This document shows, piece by piece, positions 24,855 to 34,617 of a stretch of DNA of 64,000 nucleotides (within the stretch, counting starts at the first letter, position 1; each line of letters opens with the position of its first letter). Position numbers and translations under genes: made by a program. Location: assembly GCF_004358025.1 (NCBI RefSeq), contig NZ_SMTL01000001.1:186001-250000 (forward strand). Reading direction: 5' to 3'. The notes beneath the pieces were generated by a model. The model made no database searches and was not told where the DNA came from. It saw only the letters and a program-made list of their open reading frames with translations. Source of the stretch: Rhizobium deserti (GTDB lineage Bacteria; Pseudomonadota; Alphaproteobacteria; Rhizobiales; Rhizobiaceae).

Positions 24855-26702
24855 GTGGCGGAGAAGACCGGGGATAAGGACACGAGCGGCCGGGAGATTC
24901 CAGGCTTCGATCCCAAATCTGTCGATCCCTATCTTGTCAGGGATCCGCAGGCGCTTGCGATGAACCTGGCACGGGCGGTGGAAAATCTCGGCAAGGCTGC
25001 ATCCGAATGGCTGGAGCCTCGCGAACGCGGCGAGATCAGCGAGTCGGCTGCAAATCCCGTCACAGACATGGTTGCGACCATGTCCAAGGTGGTGGAATAC
25101 TGGGTTTCTGATCCCCATCGGACCTTGGAAGCGCAGTCCCTGCTCTTTTCAAGCTATATCGGGATCTGGACGAGAACGCTTCATCAGGTTTCGGGCCAGC
25201 CGCCAGAACCGGAGCCGGAGACGTTCCCGAGAGACAAACGTTTCTCAGACGAAGACTGGACCAAGAACCCTTTCTTCGCCTTTTTGCGGCAGACCTATTC
25301 CGTCACCAGTTCATGGGCAGACAAATTGGTCACGGAAGCCGATGGGCTGGACGATCAGACGCGCCACAAGGCTGCCTTCTACGTCAAGCAGATCAGTGCA
25401 GCCCTTTCTCCGGCCAATTTTGCACTGACCAATCCCGAAGTGTACCGCGAGACGGTTGCCACCAGCGGCGCCAACCTGGTGGCAGGGATGAAAATGCTGG
25501 CGGAGGACATTGCCGCGGGCGGCGGCGAGCTTCGACTTCGCCACACGGATGCCAGCAAATTCGCGATCGGCCGCAATATGGCGCTGACCCCCGGCAAGGT
25601 CGTCGCCCAGAACGACCTATGCGAGGTGCTGCAATACGAGCCTGCGACCGAAACCGTATTGAAGCGTCCGCTGCTGATCGTCCCGCCATGGATCAATAAG
25701 TTCTATATCCTCGACCTCAATCCGGAAAAGAGCTTCATCAAGTGGTGCGTCGATCAGGGGCACTCAGTCTTTGTAATCTCCTGGGTCAATCCGGATGCAC
25801 GGCATGCGGAAAAAGACTGGGAAGCGTATATGCGCGAGGGAGTTGATTATGCGCTCGACACGATCCAGAAGGCCACGGGAGAACGTCAAGTCAACGCTGT
25901 AGGTTATTGCGTCGGCGGAACGCTACTGGCAGCAGTCCTTGCCTATCATGCGCAGACGAACGACGACCGGATCGTTTCGGCGAGCTTCCTGACAACCCAG
26001 GTGGATTTCACCCATGCTGGCGACCTGAAGGTGTTTGTCGACGAGGAGCAGATCGACGCCATCGAGAAGGAGATGAACGCGACCGGCTATCTGCATGGCT
26101 CAAGGATGGCGAGCGCCTTCAACATGCTGCGCGCTTCCGAGCTGATCTGGCCTTATGTGGTGAGCAATTATCTCAAGGGCCAGCAGCCCCTACCCTTCGA
26201 TCTGCTGTACTGGAACTCTGACTCGACGCGCATGGCGGCGGCCAACCACGCTTACTACCTGCGCAACTGCTACCTCAGCAACAATCTGAGCAAGGGTGAA
26301 ATGGAGCTTGGCGGCAAGGTTATATCTCTCAAAGATATCACGATACCGGTTTATAATCTCGCCACTCGCGAGGACCATATCGCGCCGGCCAAATCCGTTT
26401 TCCTCGGATCCTCGCTGTTCGGCGGACAGGTGGATTTCGTGATGTCAGGTTCGGGCCATATCGCCGGCGTGGTCAACCCGCCGGACAAGCAGAAGTACCA
26501 GTACTGGACCGGGAAGAAGCCGGGTGCTTCTTTTGATGACTGGGCAGCCGAGGCGACGGAAGCCAAGGGCTCCTGGTGGCCGCACTGGCATCAATGGGTC
26601 GAGGCCAAGCAGGATGAACGGGTCGCTGCCCGAAAACCCGGCGGCTCGGCGCTCAACGCGATTGCCGATGCGCCGGGCAGCTATGTGCTGCAGCGCGTCT
26701 GA
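24855..26702 (+). CDS. phaC: class I poly(3-hydroxyalkanoate) synthase
   Basis: A 615-residue polymerase that joins 3-hydroxyacyl-CoA units into intracellular PHA granules. The catalytic domain has the lipase-like box GYCVGG with the nucleophilic cysteine, the aspartate in NLATREDHIAPAKS and the histidine in SGHIAGVVNPP. WINKFYILDLNP is also typical. The GTG at 24855 is preferred because GGGAG lies eight bases ahead. The sfsA gene follows 11 bp after the stop. Confidence 0.93.
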   Translation: MAEKTGDKDTSGREIPGFDPKSVDPYLVRDPQALAMNLARAVENLGKAASEWLEPRERGEISESAANPVTDMVATMSKVVEYWVSDPHRTLEAQSLLFSSYIGIWTRTLHQVSGQPPEPEPETFPRDKRFSDEDWTKNPFFAFLRQTYSVTSSWADKLVTEADGLDDQTRHKAAFYVKQISAALSPANFALTNPEVYRETVATSGANLVAGMKMLAEDIAAGGGELRLRHTDASKFAIGRNMALTPGKVVAQNDLCEVLQYEPATETVLKRPLLIVPPWINKFYILDLNPEKSFIKWCVDQGHSVFVISWVNPDARHAEKDWEAYMREGVDYALDTIQKATGERQVNAVGYCVGGTLLAAVLAYHAQTNDDRIVSASFLTTQVDFTHAGDLKVFVDEEQIDAIEKEMNATGYLHGSRMASAFNMLRASELIWPYVVSNYLKGQQPLPFDLLYWNSDSTRMAAANHAYYLRNCYLSNNLSKGEMELGGKVISLKDITIPVYNLATREDHIAPAKSVFLGSSLFGGQVDFVMSGSGHIAGVVNPPDKQKYQYWTGKKPGASFDDWAAEATEAKGSWWPHWHQWVEAKQDERVAARKPGGSALNAIADAPGSYVLQRV

Positions 26703-26713
26703 GCTCTGTCTTC

Positions 26714-27433
26714 ATGCGCTTTGACCCGCCGCTCGTTCCCGCCACACTCCTCCAGCGATACAAGCGCTTCCTGTTTGACGCCGTCTTGCAGGACGGATCA
26801 ACGATTACCGGCTCATGCCCGAACACCGGCTCCATGCGCGGCCTGACTGCTCCCGGCTCCAAGATCTGGGTGTCGCTGCACGACAGCCCAACCCGCAAAT
26901 ACCGGCATATGTTCGAGATGGTGGAGGTGGAAGGTGAAGTGATCGGCATCAATACCGGGCTTCCGAACCGGCTTGCCGAAGAAGCGATCCGAGCAGGCCT
27001 TTTTCCAAACCTCAGCCGATACCGGACGATCCGGCGTGAGCAGCGGTACGGACGCAATTCCCGAATTGATTTCCTGCTCTCGGGCGAGGGCTTTCCGGAT
27101 GCCTATGTAGAAGTAAAGAACGTTCACTTCAGTCGCGTTAGCGGACGTGCTGAATTTCCGGACACGGTGACGAAACGCGGCGCTAAGCATCTCGAAGAAC
27201 TAGGCGATATGGCTGAAGGCGGTCACCGGGCGGTGATGATCTATCTGATCCAGCGCCACGATTGCGAACGCTTCTCGATCTGCCGCGATCTGGATCCCAT
27301 TTATGCGCAGGCCTTTGACCGGGCCAAAGCGCGTGGCGTCGAAACCTATGCGCTTCGCTGTCGTGTCTCGGCCGAGGAAATCGCCGCTTGCGGGCTTGTA
27401 GAGATGGACGAACCGGGCTCCGCTGCTTTATGA
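26714..27433 (+). CDS. sfsA: sugar fermentation stimulation protein SfsA
   Basis: A 239-residue SfsA family protein with TGSCPNTGSMRGLTAPGS and RIDFLLSG followed by YVEVKNVHFS, a nuclease-like D...EVK arrangement. It carries VMIYLIQRHDCERF in the C-terminal half. E. coli SfsA was linked to maltose metabolism, but its mechanism is unclear. It sits between phaC and map on the same strand. Confidence 0.9.
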   Translation: MRFDPPLVPATLLQRYKRFLFDAVLQDGSTITGSCPNTGSMRGLTAPGSKIWVSLHDSPTRKYRHMFEMVEVEGEVIGINTGLPNRLAEEAIRAGLFPNLSRYRTIRREQRYGRNSRIDFLLSGEGFPDAYVEVKNVHFSRVSGRAEFPDTVTKRGAKHLEELGDMAEGGHRAVMIYLIQRHDCERFSICRDLDPIYAQAFDRAKARGVETYALRCRVSAEEIAACGLVEMDEPGSAAL

Positions 27434-27458
27434 ACGGAATAGTTGTGAGAGGGAGATT

Positions 27459-28298
27459 ATGATAAATTATATTGAGGCGGTCTCAGCCCCTCCTAAAAAT
27501 ACGGGGTCCATCCGCCTCTACAACACGGCGGAAGACTTTGCCGGCATGCGCAAAGCCTGCCTGCTTACCGCACGCTGCCTCGATGAACTGGCGGCGATCG
27601 TCAAGCCGGGCGTCACAACAAGCGCGCTCGATCGCTTCGTTTTCGAGTTTGGCATGGACCATGGCGCCCTGCCCGCCACCTTGAACTATCGCGGCTATAA
27701 ATTCTCGGTCTGCACCTCGATCAATCACGTTGTCTGCCACGGCATGCCGGACGACAAGCCATTGCGGGACGGCGACATCGTCAATATCGACGTCACCTAT
27801 ATCCTCGACGGCTGGCATGGCGATTCGAGCCGCATGTACCCGGTCGGGCAGCTCAAAAGATCCGCCGAGCGGCTGCTGGAAGTCACCTATGAATGCCTCC
27901 TGCGCGGTATTGCTGCCGTGCGTCCAGGCGCCCGGACAGGTGCGATCGGCGAGGCGATACAGGCTTATGCGGAATCCGAGCGCTGCACGGTGGTACGAGA
28001 TTTTTGCGGCCATGGCGTCGGCCGGCTGTTTCACGACTCGCCGAACATCCTGCATTACGGTCGCGCCGACGAAGGCCCGGAAATGAAGGAAGGAATGATC
28101 TTCACGATCGAGCCAATGATCAACCTCGGAAAGCCGCATGTGAAGGTGCTTTCCGATGGCTGGACCGCCGTTACCCGCGACCGGTCTCTGTCCGCACAAT
28201 ACGAGCATGCAGTCGGTGTCACGGCAACAGGCTGCGAGATCTTCACCCTTTCGCCCGCGGGGCTCGACCGACCGGGCCTGCCGCCGCTTTCGAGGTAA
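27459..28298 (+). CDS. map: type I methionine aminopeptidase
   Basis: A 279-residue metalloprotease removing initiator methionine. All five metal ligands are visible: the Asps in [16 protein letters not shown], the His in [10 protein letters not shown], and the Glus in [10 protein letters not shown] and [13 protein letters not shown] lies before the ATG. An N-terminal extension of roughly 25 residues precedes the catalytic domain. The stop is one base before the radC start. Confidence 0.95.
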   Translation: MINYIEAVSAPPKNTGSIRLYNTAEDFAGMRKACLLTARCLDELAAIVKPGVTTSALDRFVFEFGMDHGALPATLNYRGYKFSVCTSINHVVCHGMPDDKPLRDGDIVNIDVTYILDGWHGDSSRMYPVGQLKRSAERLLEVTYECLLRGIAAVRPGARTGAIGEAIQAYAESERCTVVRDFCGHGVGRLFHDSPNILHYGRADEGPEMKEGMIFTIEPMINLGKPHVKVLSDGWTAVTRDRSLSAQYEHAVGVTATGCEIFTLSPAGLDRPGLPPLSR

Positions 28299-28299
28299 C

Positions 28300-29109
28300 A
28301 TGGCCAAGCGTCCAGCTCCGCCGACGCCGATCGCCCGAAGTGACCAGCCGTCCTTCATGGAGGACGAACGCGGCTTTTTTGCCGAGCAGCTTTCGAAGCC
28401 GAAGGCGATCAAGAAGGCAATGGAAAAGGATGATGCCTCCGCGCATTACTATGGACATCGCGAACGGCTGAGGGCGCGCTATCGGGAGCAAGGAGACACT
28501 GCACTTGCCGACTACGAGATCCTCGAGCTGCTGCTTTTTCGGCTGATCCCGCGACGTGACACCAAGCCGATCGCCAAGGCGTTGATCGACCGGTTCGGCA
28601 ATCTCGCGGGCGTTTTCGGCGCCTCGGTCGGATTGCTGCAGGAGGTGAAGGGCGTCGGTGAGGCCGTAGCCCTCGACCTGAAGCTGGTGGCAACAGTGGG
28701 CCACCGGATGTTGAAGAGCGAACTGCGCGGCAAACAGGTGCTGTCCTCCTGGTCCTCCGTCATCGACTATTGCCACGCGGCCATGGCGTACGAATCGCGG
28801 GAACAGTTCCGCATCCTCTTTCTCGACAAGCGCAACGCCCTGATCGCAGACGAGGTGCAGGGGCGCGGCACCGTCGATCATACACCGGTCTACCCTCGAG
28901 AGGTGGTGCGGCGGGCTCTCGAACTGTCTGCGACAGCGATCATCCTCGTGCACAACCATCCGAGCGGCGACCCCACCCCATCGCGGGCGGATATCGACAT
29001 GACCAAGACGATCATCGACACGGCAAAGCCGCTCGGCATTGCGGTTCACGACCACATCATCATCGGCAAGGACGGGCATGCCAGCCTGAAGGGGCTCAGG
29101 TTGATCTAG
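28300..29109 (+). CDS. radC: RadC family JAMM-domain protein
   Basis: A 269-residue protein. The helix-hairpin-helix-like N-terminal part ([20 protein letters not shown]) precedes the RadC domain with the JAMM metal motif [20 protein letters not shown]. The name is historical; a direct repair role is doubtful and the function is unresolved. The ATG at 28300 begins one base after the map stop, with GAGG inside the map 3' end as its ribosome site. It converges with the peptide-transport operon. Confidence 0.93.
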   Translation: MAKRPAPPTPIARSDQPSFMEDERGFFAEQLSKPKAIKKAMEKDDASAHYYGHRERLRARYREQGDTALADYEILELLLFRLIPRRDTKPIAKALIDRFGNLAGVFGASVGLLQEVKGVGEAVALDLKLVATVGHRMLKSELRGKQVLSSWSSVIDYCHAAMAYESREQFRILFLDKRNALIADEVQGRGTVDHTPVYPREVVRRALELSATAIILVHNHPSGDPTPSRADIDMTKTIIDTAKPLGIAVHDHIIIGKDGHASLKGLRLI

Positions 29110-29112
29110 CCA

Positions 29113-30930
29113 TCACTCCACCTGCACGAGATGGCCGGCCGATACCTCCCGGTATTGACGCTGCGGCGGCTGATAACCGAGTGGGCGCACAGGACTTTTC
29201 AGTTCGTCGTTGGAGATGCCCCGCCGGATCCCGCGGCGAGCTGGATCAGGCACAGGTACCGCCGCCATGAGCTTTTTCGTGTAAGGATGCTGAGGGTTGT
29301 CAAAAACTGCTGCGCGCGGGCCGATCTCGACGATTTCGCCCAGATACATCACCGCCACCCGATGGCTGACCCGCTCCACCACCGCCATGTCGTGGGAAAT
29401 AAACAGAAAGGCCAGGTTGAGGCTCTGCTGCAGGTCGAGCAGGAGATTGCAGACCTGCGCCTTGATGGAGACGTCGAGCGCCGACACGCTCTCGTCGGCG
29501 ACGATCACCTTGGGATCGAGCGACAGCGCTCGGGCAATGGCAATTCGCTGGCGCTGACCGCCGGAGAATTCGTGAGGGTAGCGGCCCGCCATGTCGGGCG
29601 ACAGTCCCACCTTGCGCAATAGATCGGCCGTTTTTTCCCTCGCCTGCTTGGCAGTGCCGAGCCTATGCTTGATGAAGGGCTCGGAAACCGCTGCTCCCAC
29701 TGTCATGCGCGGGTTGAGCGAAGAGAAGGGATCCTGGAAGATCATCTGGATGGTCTTGCGCATGTTGCGCAGACCAAACTGGTCCAGCCGCAGAACGTCA
29801 TAGCCGTCCAGTGCCACTTCGCCGCTTGTCGGCTCGATGAGCCGCATGATCGACCTGCCCGTCGTCGACTTGCCGCAGCCGGATTCACCGACCAATGACA
29901 GCGTTTCTCCCTGGAAGAGCTCGAAGGAAACATTCTCGACCGCGTGCACGGCGCCCGTCTTGCGGGCGAGAAGCCCGGAATGAACGCCGAAGCGGGTGAC
30001 GAGGTTCTTGACGGACAGAACTGGCGTTTTGCGGGTGTCGACGGTATTGGCCACCTCCACAGGTTCGGCAGCCTCGCCATTGGTGATATCCACTACGGGA
30101 AAACGTGTCGGCCAGTGACGATCTTGCATGGAGCCGAGCTTCGGCACCGCCGACAGGAGCGCCCGCGTATACGGATGCTTGCCGCGGTGGAAGATCTCTT
30201 CCGTCGGTCCGCTCTCGACTTGCTCGCCACGGTACATAACAATGGTGCGGTCGGCGATCTCGGCTACGACGCCCATGTCGTGGGTGATGAAGAGGACGGA
30301 CATTCCCTCCTCTTCCTGCAAGACCTTGATGAGGTCCAGGATCTGTCCCTGGATGGTGACATCGAGTGCCGTGGTCGGCTCGTCGGCGATCAGCAGCTTC
30401 GGCTTCGATGCCAGCGCCATGGCGATCATGACGCGCTGGCGCATGCCGCCGGAAAACTGGTGCGGGTAGTCGTCGAAGCGCGCAGTCGCATTTGGGATGC
30501 GGACCTTCTCCAGAAGCTTGACCGTTTCGGCACGCGCTTGCCTGTTCGACATCCCCTTGTGGCGGGTGAGCACTTCGGAGATCTGCCGGCCGATGGTGAA
30601 GATCGGGTTCAGCGAGGTCATCGGCTCCTGGAAGATCATCGAGACGTCATTGCCTCGTACGCCACGCATCTCCTTCTCGGAAATGGAAAGCAGATCCCTG
30701 CCCGCCAGCATGACGCTGCCTTCGATGCGGCTGAAGTCGGGCGCCAGCAGCCGCATAACCGAGAGCGATGTCACGCTCTTGCCAGAACCGCTCTCGCCAA
30801 CGATCGCGACAGTCTCTCCCGGACCGACATCGAAGGAGACGTTTCTTACGACGCTTTTCCACTCGCCGTCGACGAGGAAGGACGTGGTGAGGTTCCGGAC
30901 CGAAAGAATCTGGTTTTGCGCCATCGTCAT
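29113..30930 (-). CDS. fused double ATPase of a peptide ABC importer (GsiA/DppDF-like)
   Basis: A 605-residue protein with two complete ABC cassettes. The first has Walker [10 protein letters not shown], signature FSGGMRQRV and Walker [14 protein letters not shown]. The second has [20 protein letters not shown] and [14 protein letters not shown]. Each ends in an oligopeptide-type C-terminal extension ([24 protein letters not shown]). It energises the two permeases of the same operon. The ATG overlaps the stop of the transferase gene as ATGA, indicating coupling. The closest functional analogue is GsiA of glutathione import. Confidence 0.93.
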   Translation of the reverse strand: MTMAQNQILSVRNLTTSFLVDGEWKSVVRNVSFDVGPGETVAIVGESGSGKSVTSLSVMRLLAPDFSRIEGSVMLAGRDLLSISEKEMRGVRGNDVSMIFQEPMTSLNPIFTIGRQISEVLTRHKGMSNRQARAETVKLLEKVRIPNATARFDDYPHQFSGGMRQRVMIAMALASKPKLLIADEPTTALDVTIQGQILDLIKVLQEEEGMSVLFITHDMGVVAEIADRTIVMYRGEQVESGPTEEIFHRGKHPYTRALLSAVPKLGSMQDRHWPTRFPVVDITNGEAAEPVEVANTVDTRKTPVLSVKNLVTRFGVHSGLLARKTGAVHAVENVSFELFQGETLSLVGESGCGKSTTGRSIMRLIEPTSGEVALDGYDVLRLDQFGLRNMRKTIQMIFQDPFSSLNPRMTVGAAVSEPFIKHRLGTAKQAREKTADLLRKVGLSPDMAGRYPHEFSGGQRQRIAIARALSLDPKVIVADESVSALDVSIKAQVCNLLLDLQQSLNLAFLFISHDMAVVERVSHRVAVMYLGEIVEIGPRAAVFDNPQHPYTKKLMAAVPVPDPARRGIRRGISNDELKSPVRPLGYQPPQRQYREVSAGHLVQVE

Positions 30931-32711
30931 CGCCCCACGGCATAGGCCTGCATCAGCCGCGGCGTTGCCGCCGCACGCAGCAGCCCGTCCGCATCTCGAC
31001 GAGCGGCCGTCAGCCTGCCGACGCTCCAGGGATCGGCAACGGTGACCTTATGGCCCCGGCGACGCAGGTCTTCCAGAACGTCCGCGCCGATATTGCTTTC
31101 GACCATGATTTCGCCAGGCGAACTGGTGCGCGGATAAAAGGAGCCGGGAAAATGCGAGGTGTGGAAAAGCGGCATGTCGATCGCCGCCTGCAGATTTTGC
31201 TTGTGGTGTACATAGCGCAGGAAGAAGGGTAGCTGCCATTGATCCTGCTGGTCGCCGCCGGGCGTCCCGAACGCCAGCGTCGGGCGTCCCTGATGCAAGG
31301 CAAGCGACGGGGTCAGCGTGGTGCGCGGGCGCTTCCCCGGCGCCAGCGACGTCGGCAGTCCTTCCTTCAGCCAGAACATCTGGGCACGCGAGTTCAAGGC
31401 GAAGCCCAGGCCCGGCACGATCGGCGACGACTGCAGCCAGCCGCCCGACGGCGTCGTCGACACCATATTGCCCCAGCGGTCGATGACATCGATATGAACC
31501 GTGTCGCCGCGCTTTTCGGTCAGGTGCGACATGGTCGGCTCGTAAACCGTGCCCTTGCCGCTCATCTCGGCCAGCATGGCCATGGTCGCGTCCACCTGGC
31601 GCTCATAGCCCGGCACAATTCCCGGCCGCAGCTCCATGGAGGCTTGCGGCCCGATCAGCTTGCGACGTTCGTCATTATAACCGTCGGAAAGGAGGTATTC
31701 CGTCGGGATCTGCCCGAATTCCGGATCGCCGTAATAGACTTCCCGATCGGCAAAGGCGAGCTTCATGGCTTCCACGACCGTATGCACGAAATCCGGTCCG
31801 GCCGGATCCATGGAGGCAAGATCGAAGCCTTTCAGCAGCGCCAGGGATTGCAGCAGAACCGGCCCCTGCCCCCAGGCGGGTGTCTTGGCAACCGTCCAAT
31901 CGTGATAGTCATAGGTCTGCGGCACTTCGACTGTTGCGCTCCAGTTGGCCATGTCGTCCGCAGTCAGCACGCCCTTGTGCTTGAGGCCACTCGCATCCAT
32001 GACTTCGGCCGTCTTCAGATAGGTATCGATCGCCTCTGCCACGAAGCCGCGATAAAAGGCGTCTCGGGCCGCCTCGACCTGGTTCTCCCGGCCGGTCTTT
32101 GCCTCCGATTCGGAAATGATCCGCTTCCAGGTCTCGGCGAGAACCAGGTTCTTGAAATTTCCCTCCGCCTCCGGAGCAACACCACCCGGCAGCCAGGTGT
32201 CGTAGGAGGTCGGCCATTCCTTTTCGAAGAAGCCGGCAAGCCCCTTGATCGTCGCAGAAACGCGCGCCAGCACAGGATGACCGTGCTCGGCATAATAGAT
32301 AGCCGGCTCCAGGACCTCGCGCACGCTCATCGTACCATAGTCACGCAACATCAGCATCCAGCCGTCGAAGGCGCCCGGAATGACGGTGGAGAGGAGGCCG
32401 TCGCCAGGGATCAGCTTCAGGCCTTCAGCCGTGTAATGATCGATAGTCGCACCGGCCGGCGCCGCTCCCTGGGCGCAGATGACTTCGACCTTGTCCTTGT
32501 TCTTTGAATAGAAGACGGCCGGCATGTCTCCGCCCGGTCCACAAAGATGCGGCTCGACGATCTGCAACACAAATCCTGTTGCGACCGCCGCGTCGAAGGC
32601 GTTGCCGCCCTTCTCCAGAATGGCCATGCCGACGGCGGAAGCTATCCAATGGGTGGAGGTGACGACGCCGAAATTACCAAGGATTTCGGGGCGCGTGGTG
32701 AAATCAGTCAT
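30927..32711 (-). CDS. gamma-glutamyltransferase-family Ntn hydrolase, no signal peptide
   Basis: A 594-residue member of the gamma-glutamyltranspeptidase family. Family sequences include NAFDAAVATGFVLQIVEPH, the GPGGD near the N-terminus, and GDTVHIDVIDRWGNMVS. In that last motif the Thr is the expected autoprocessing nucleophile. MVSTTPSGGWLQSSPIV follows. The N-terminus shows no signal peptide, so it should act in the cytosol, unlike E. coli Ggt. Its place between permease and ATPase genes of a peptide importer suggests cleavage of imported gamma-glutamyl compounds. Cephalosporin or other acylase activities are alternatives within the family. Confidence 0.88.
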   Translation of the reverse strand: MTDFTTRPEILGNFGVVTSTHWIASAVGMAILEKGGNAFDAAVATGFVLQIVEPHLCGPGGDMPAVFYSKNKDKVEVICAQGAAPAGATIDHYTAEGLKLIPGDGLLSTVIPGAFDGWMLMLRDYGTMSVREVLEPAIYYAEHGHPVLARVSATIKGLAGFFEKEWPTSYDTWLPGGVAPEAEGNFKNLVLAETWKRIISESEAKTGRENQVEAARDAFYRGFVAEAIDTYLKTAEVMDASGLKHKGVLTADDMANWSATVEVPQTYDYHDWTVAKTPAWGQGPVLLQSLALLKGFDLASMDPAGPDFVHTVVEAMKLAFADREVYYGDPEFGQIPTEYLLSDGYNDERRKLIGPQASMELRPGIVPGYERQVDATMAMLAEMSGKGTVYEPTMSHLTEKRGDTVHIDVIDRWGNMVSTTPSGGWLQSSPIVPGLGFALNSRAQMFWLKEGLPTSLAPGKRPRTTLTPSLALHQGRPTLAFGTPGGDQQDQWQLPFFLRYVHHKQNLQAAIDMPLFHTSHFPGSFYPRTSSPGEIMVESNIGADVLEDLRRRGHKVTVADPWSVGRLTAARRDADGLLRAAATPRLMQAYAVGR

Positions 32712-32732
32712 GTCACAAATTCCTTGATAAAC

Positions 32733-33605
32733 TTAGACTTCTCGGGGATCGAGCGCGTCACGCAACCCGTCGCCGAGGAGATTGAAGCCGATGACGACGA
32801 GGAAGATCGCGATCCCCGGCCACATCGCCATCCAAGGCGCCTGGCTGAGAAAATTCTTGGCTACATTGAGCATGGAGCCCCAGGAGGGGGCCGGCGGCTG
32901 CTGACCAAGGCCGAGGAAGGAAAGGCTTGCCTCGGCGATGATGGCGGTGGCGACCGTCAGCGTCGCCTGGACGATGATCGGCGCCAGAACATTCGGCAGG
33001 ATGTAGCGGACCATAATTTCGAGGTGATTGAGGCCGACGGAGCGTGCACCCTCGACGTAATCCTCCGTTTTGACGGCCAGTACCTGGCCGCGCGTGAGCC
33101 TGACGAAAAGCGGCATGGCCGATAGGCCGATGGCAATCATCGCATTGGTCAGGCTCGGGCCGAGAAAGGCTGCCAGCGCAATGGCCATGATCAGGAAGGG
33201 CATGGCCAGCAGCGCTTCGGTAACGCGCGAAATGACCATATCGACCCAGCCGCCGAAATAGCCGGCGAGAAGGCCGAAGGGGACGCCAATAACGATCGCT
33301 ATGGCGACAGAAAAGACGCCTGCCATCAGCGAAGCCTGGGCGCCCCAGATCATGCGGGACAGGATATCGCGCCCAAGATCGTCGGTTCCGAGCCAATGGG
33401 CGGCGGACGGGGCCTTGCGGATCGCGGACCAGCTGGTGGCGATTGGATCAGGAATGGGCAGAAGCGGCGCGGCAACTGCCAGAAACGCGAAGAAGAGCAC
33501 GATGCAGAGGCCCGCCAGGGCGCTCCTGTTCCGCTTCATCTTGCGCCAGGCACGGTTTTCCGCCCGTTTGGCGGGAATGGGAGCGACGTGTTCAACAATG
33601 GTCAT
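32733..33605 (-). CDS. peptide ABC importer permease (DppC/GsiD-like)
   Basis: A 290-residue permease with an N-terminal cytosolic segment and an OppC_N-type first helix (ALAGLCIVLFFAFLAVAAPLL). The binding-protein-dependent transport domain has the EAA-type loop VEGARSVGLNHLEIMVRYILP. GTDDLGRDILSRMIWG is diagnostic of DppC/OppC/GsiD proteins. The ATG at 33605 overlaps the stop of the partner permease gene (ATGA) and has GAGGG ahead. Confidence 0.92.
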   Translation of the reverse strand: MTIVEHVAPIPAKRAENRAWRKMKRNRSALAGLCIVLFFAFLAVAAPLLPIPDPIATSWSAIRKAPSAAHWLGTDDLGRDILSRMIWGAQASLMAGVFSVAIAIVIGVPFGLLAGYFGGWVDMVISRVTEALLAMPFLIMAIALAAFLGPSLTNAMIAIGLSAMPLFVRLTRGQVLAVKTEDYVEGARSVGLNHLEIMVRYILPNVLAPIIVQATLTVATAIIAEASLSFLGLGQQPPAPSWGSMLNVAKNFLSQAPWMAMWPGIAIFLVVIGFNLLGDGLRDALDPREV

Positions 33606-34549
33606 AGTGTTGCCCTCAGGCGAGGATTGAGGAGCACATAAGCGATGTCGGCGAGCAGGTTCATCAGGATGAAGCCGACGGCGGTGCAAAGAACAATCCC
33701 TTGCACGACGGCATAGTCCCGGTTGAAGACCGCATCCACGGTCATCTTTCCGAAGCCCGGGATGGTGAAGATCTGCTCCGTCAAGACGGCACCGGCCAGG
33801 AGTTCACCGAACAGGAGCGCAAGCAAGGTCACGACTGGCAGAAGCGCGTTGCGGAAGCTGTGGCTGAGGACGATCTGGCGCGGCGAAAGCCCCTTAGCTC
33901 GTGCCGTGCGGATATAATCGGAGCTCATTACTCCAACCATCGCAGAACGAGTGTGGCGCATCAGCGTTGCCGCCAGCGCATTGCCGAGAACAAAGGCGGG
34001 CATAACCATAGTCTGCAGGGAGCGTACCGGATCGACGAATATGGATTCGTAGCCTGACGCTGGAAGCCAGCCGAGCTGCACGGAGACCAGCAGGATGAGC
34101 ATGATGCCAAGCCAGAAATTCGGAATCGAGAGGCCAGTCAGGGCGACGATATTGGCGAGATAGTCGATCCAGGTATTTTTCTTGACCGCCGCAAGGATGC
34201 CGATCGGAATGCCGATCACTATGGCAAAGAACATGGCCATGACGGCGAGCTGGATCGTCACGGGCAGCTTCTGGCCGATCAGTTCCAGAACCGGCTGGTT
34301 GGTGCGGAGCGAAATGCCGAAGTCGCCGGTCAGAATGCCGCCGAGCCAGGAGAAATACTGCGTCACGATGGGATCGTTCAGATGATATTTCTGGCGCAGG
34401 AATTCCAGCGTCGCCGGATCGCGCTCCTCACCGGCCATGGCCAGGATCGGATCGCCGGGAAGCAGCTTCTGCAGCGAGAACACGAAGATCGATATGATCA
34501 GCAGCGTCGGGATTGCGACCAGCAGTCGCTTGCCGATGTAGACAGGCAT
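33602..34549 (-). CDS. peptide ABC importer permease (DppB/GsiC-like)
   Basis: A 315-residue permease starting MPVYIGKRLLVAIPTLLIIS, the classic first helix of DppB/OppB/GsiC. The central loop is YIRTARAKGLSPRQIVLSHSFRNALLP, the ATPase contact (shown to identify it: RTARAKGLSPRQI). Six membrane helices are expected. It pairs with the downstream permease in the same importer. Confidence 0.92.
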   Translation of the reverse strand: MPVYIGKRLLVAIPTLLIISIFVFSLQKLLPGDPILAMAGEERDPATLEFLRQKYHLNDPIVTQYFSWLGGILTGDFGISLRTNQPVLELIGQKLPVTIQLAVMAMFFAIVIGIPIGILAAVKKNTWIDYLANIVALTGLSIPNFWLGIMLILLVSVQLGWLPASGYESIFVDPVRSLQTMVMPAFVLGNALAATLMRHTRSAMVGVMSSDYIRTARAKGLSPRQIVLSHSFRNALLPVVTLLALLFGELLAGAVLTEQIFTIPGFGKMTVDAVFNRDYAVVQGIVLCTAVGFILMNLLADIAYVLLNPRLRATL

Positions 34550-34574
34550 GACATCGCCCTCTGGATTTCAAGAC

Positions 34575-34603
34575 AACCGCACGGGACTGACTCCCGTGCG
34601 GTC
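34575..34603 (-). promoter_or_regulatory. intercistronic hairpin after the binding-protein gene
   Basis: ACCGCACGGG pairs perfectly with CCCGTGCGGT (34576-34585 with 34593-34602; an inner A-T pair extends it). No T-run follows on the minus strand. It parallels the aapJ-aapQ hairpin and probably shields binding-protein mRNA from 3' decay. Confidence 0.65.
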
Positions 34604-34617
34604 GAGGGACGTTTGGC

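Noticed and set aside
31239..32507. 422-codon open frame on the plus strand
   Set aside because: Antisense shadow of the gamma-glutamyltransferase gene.
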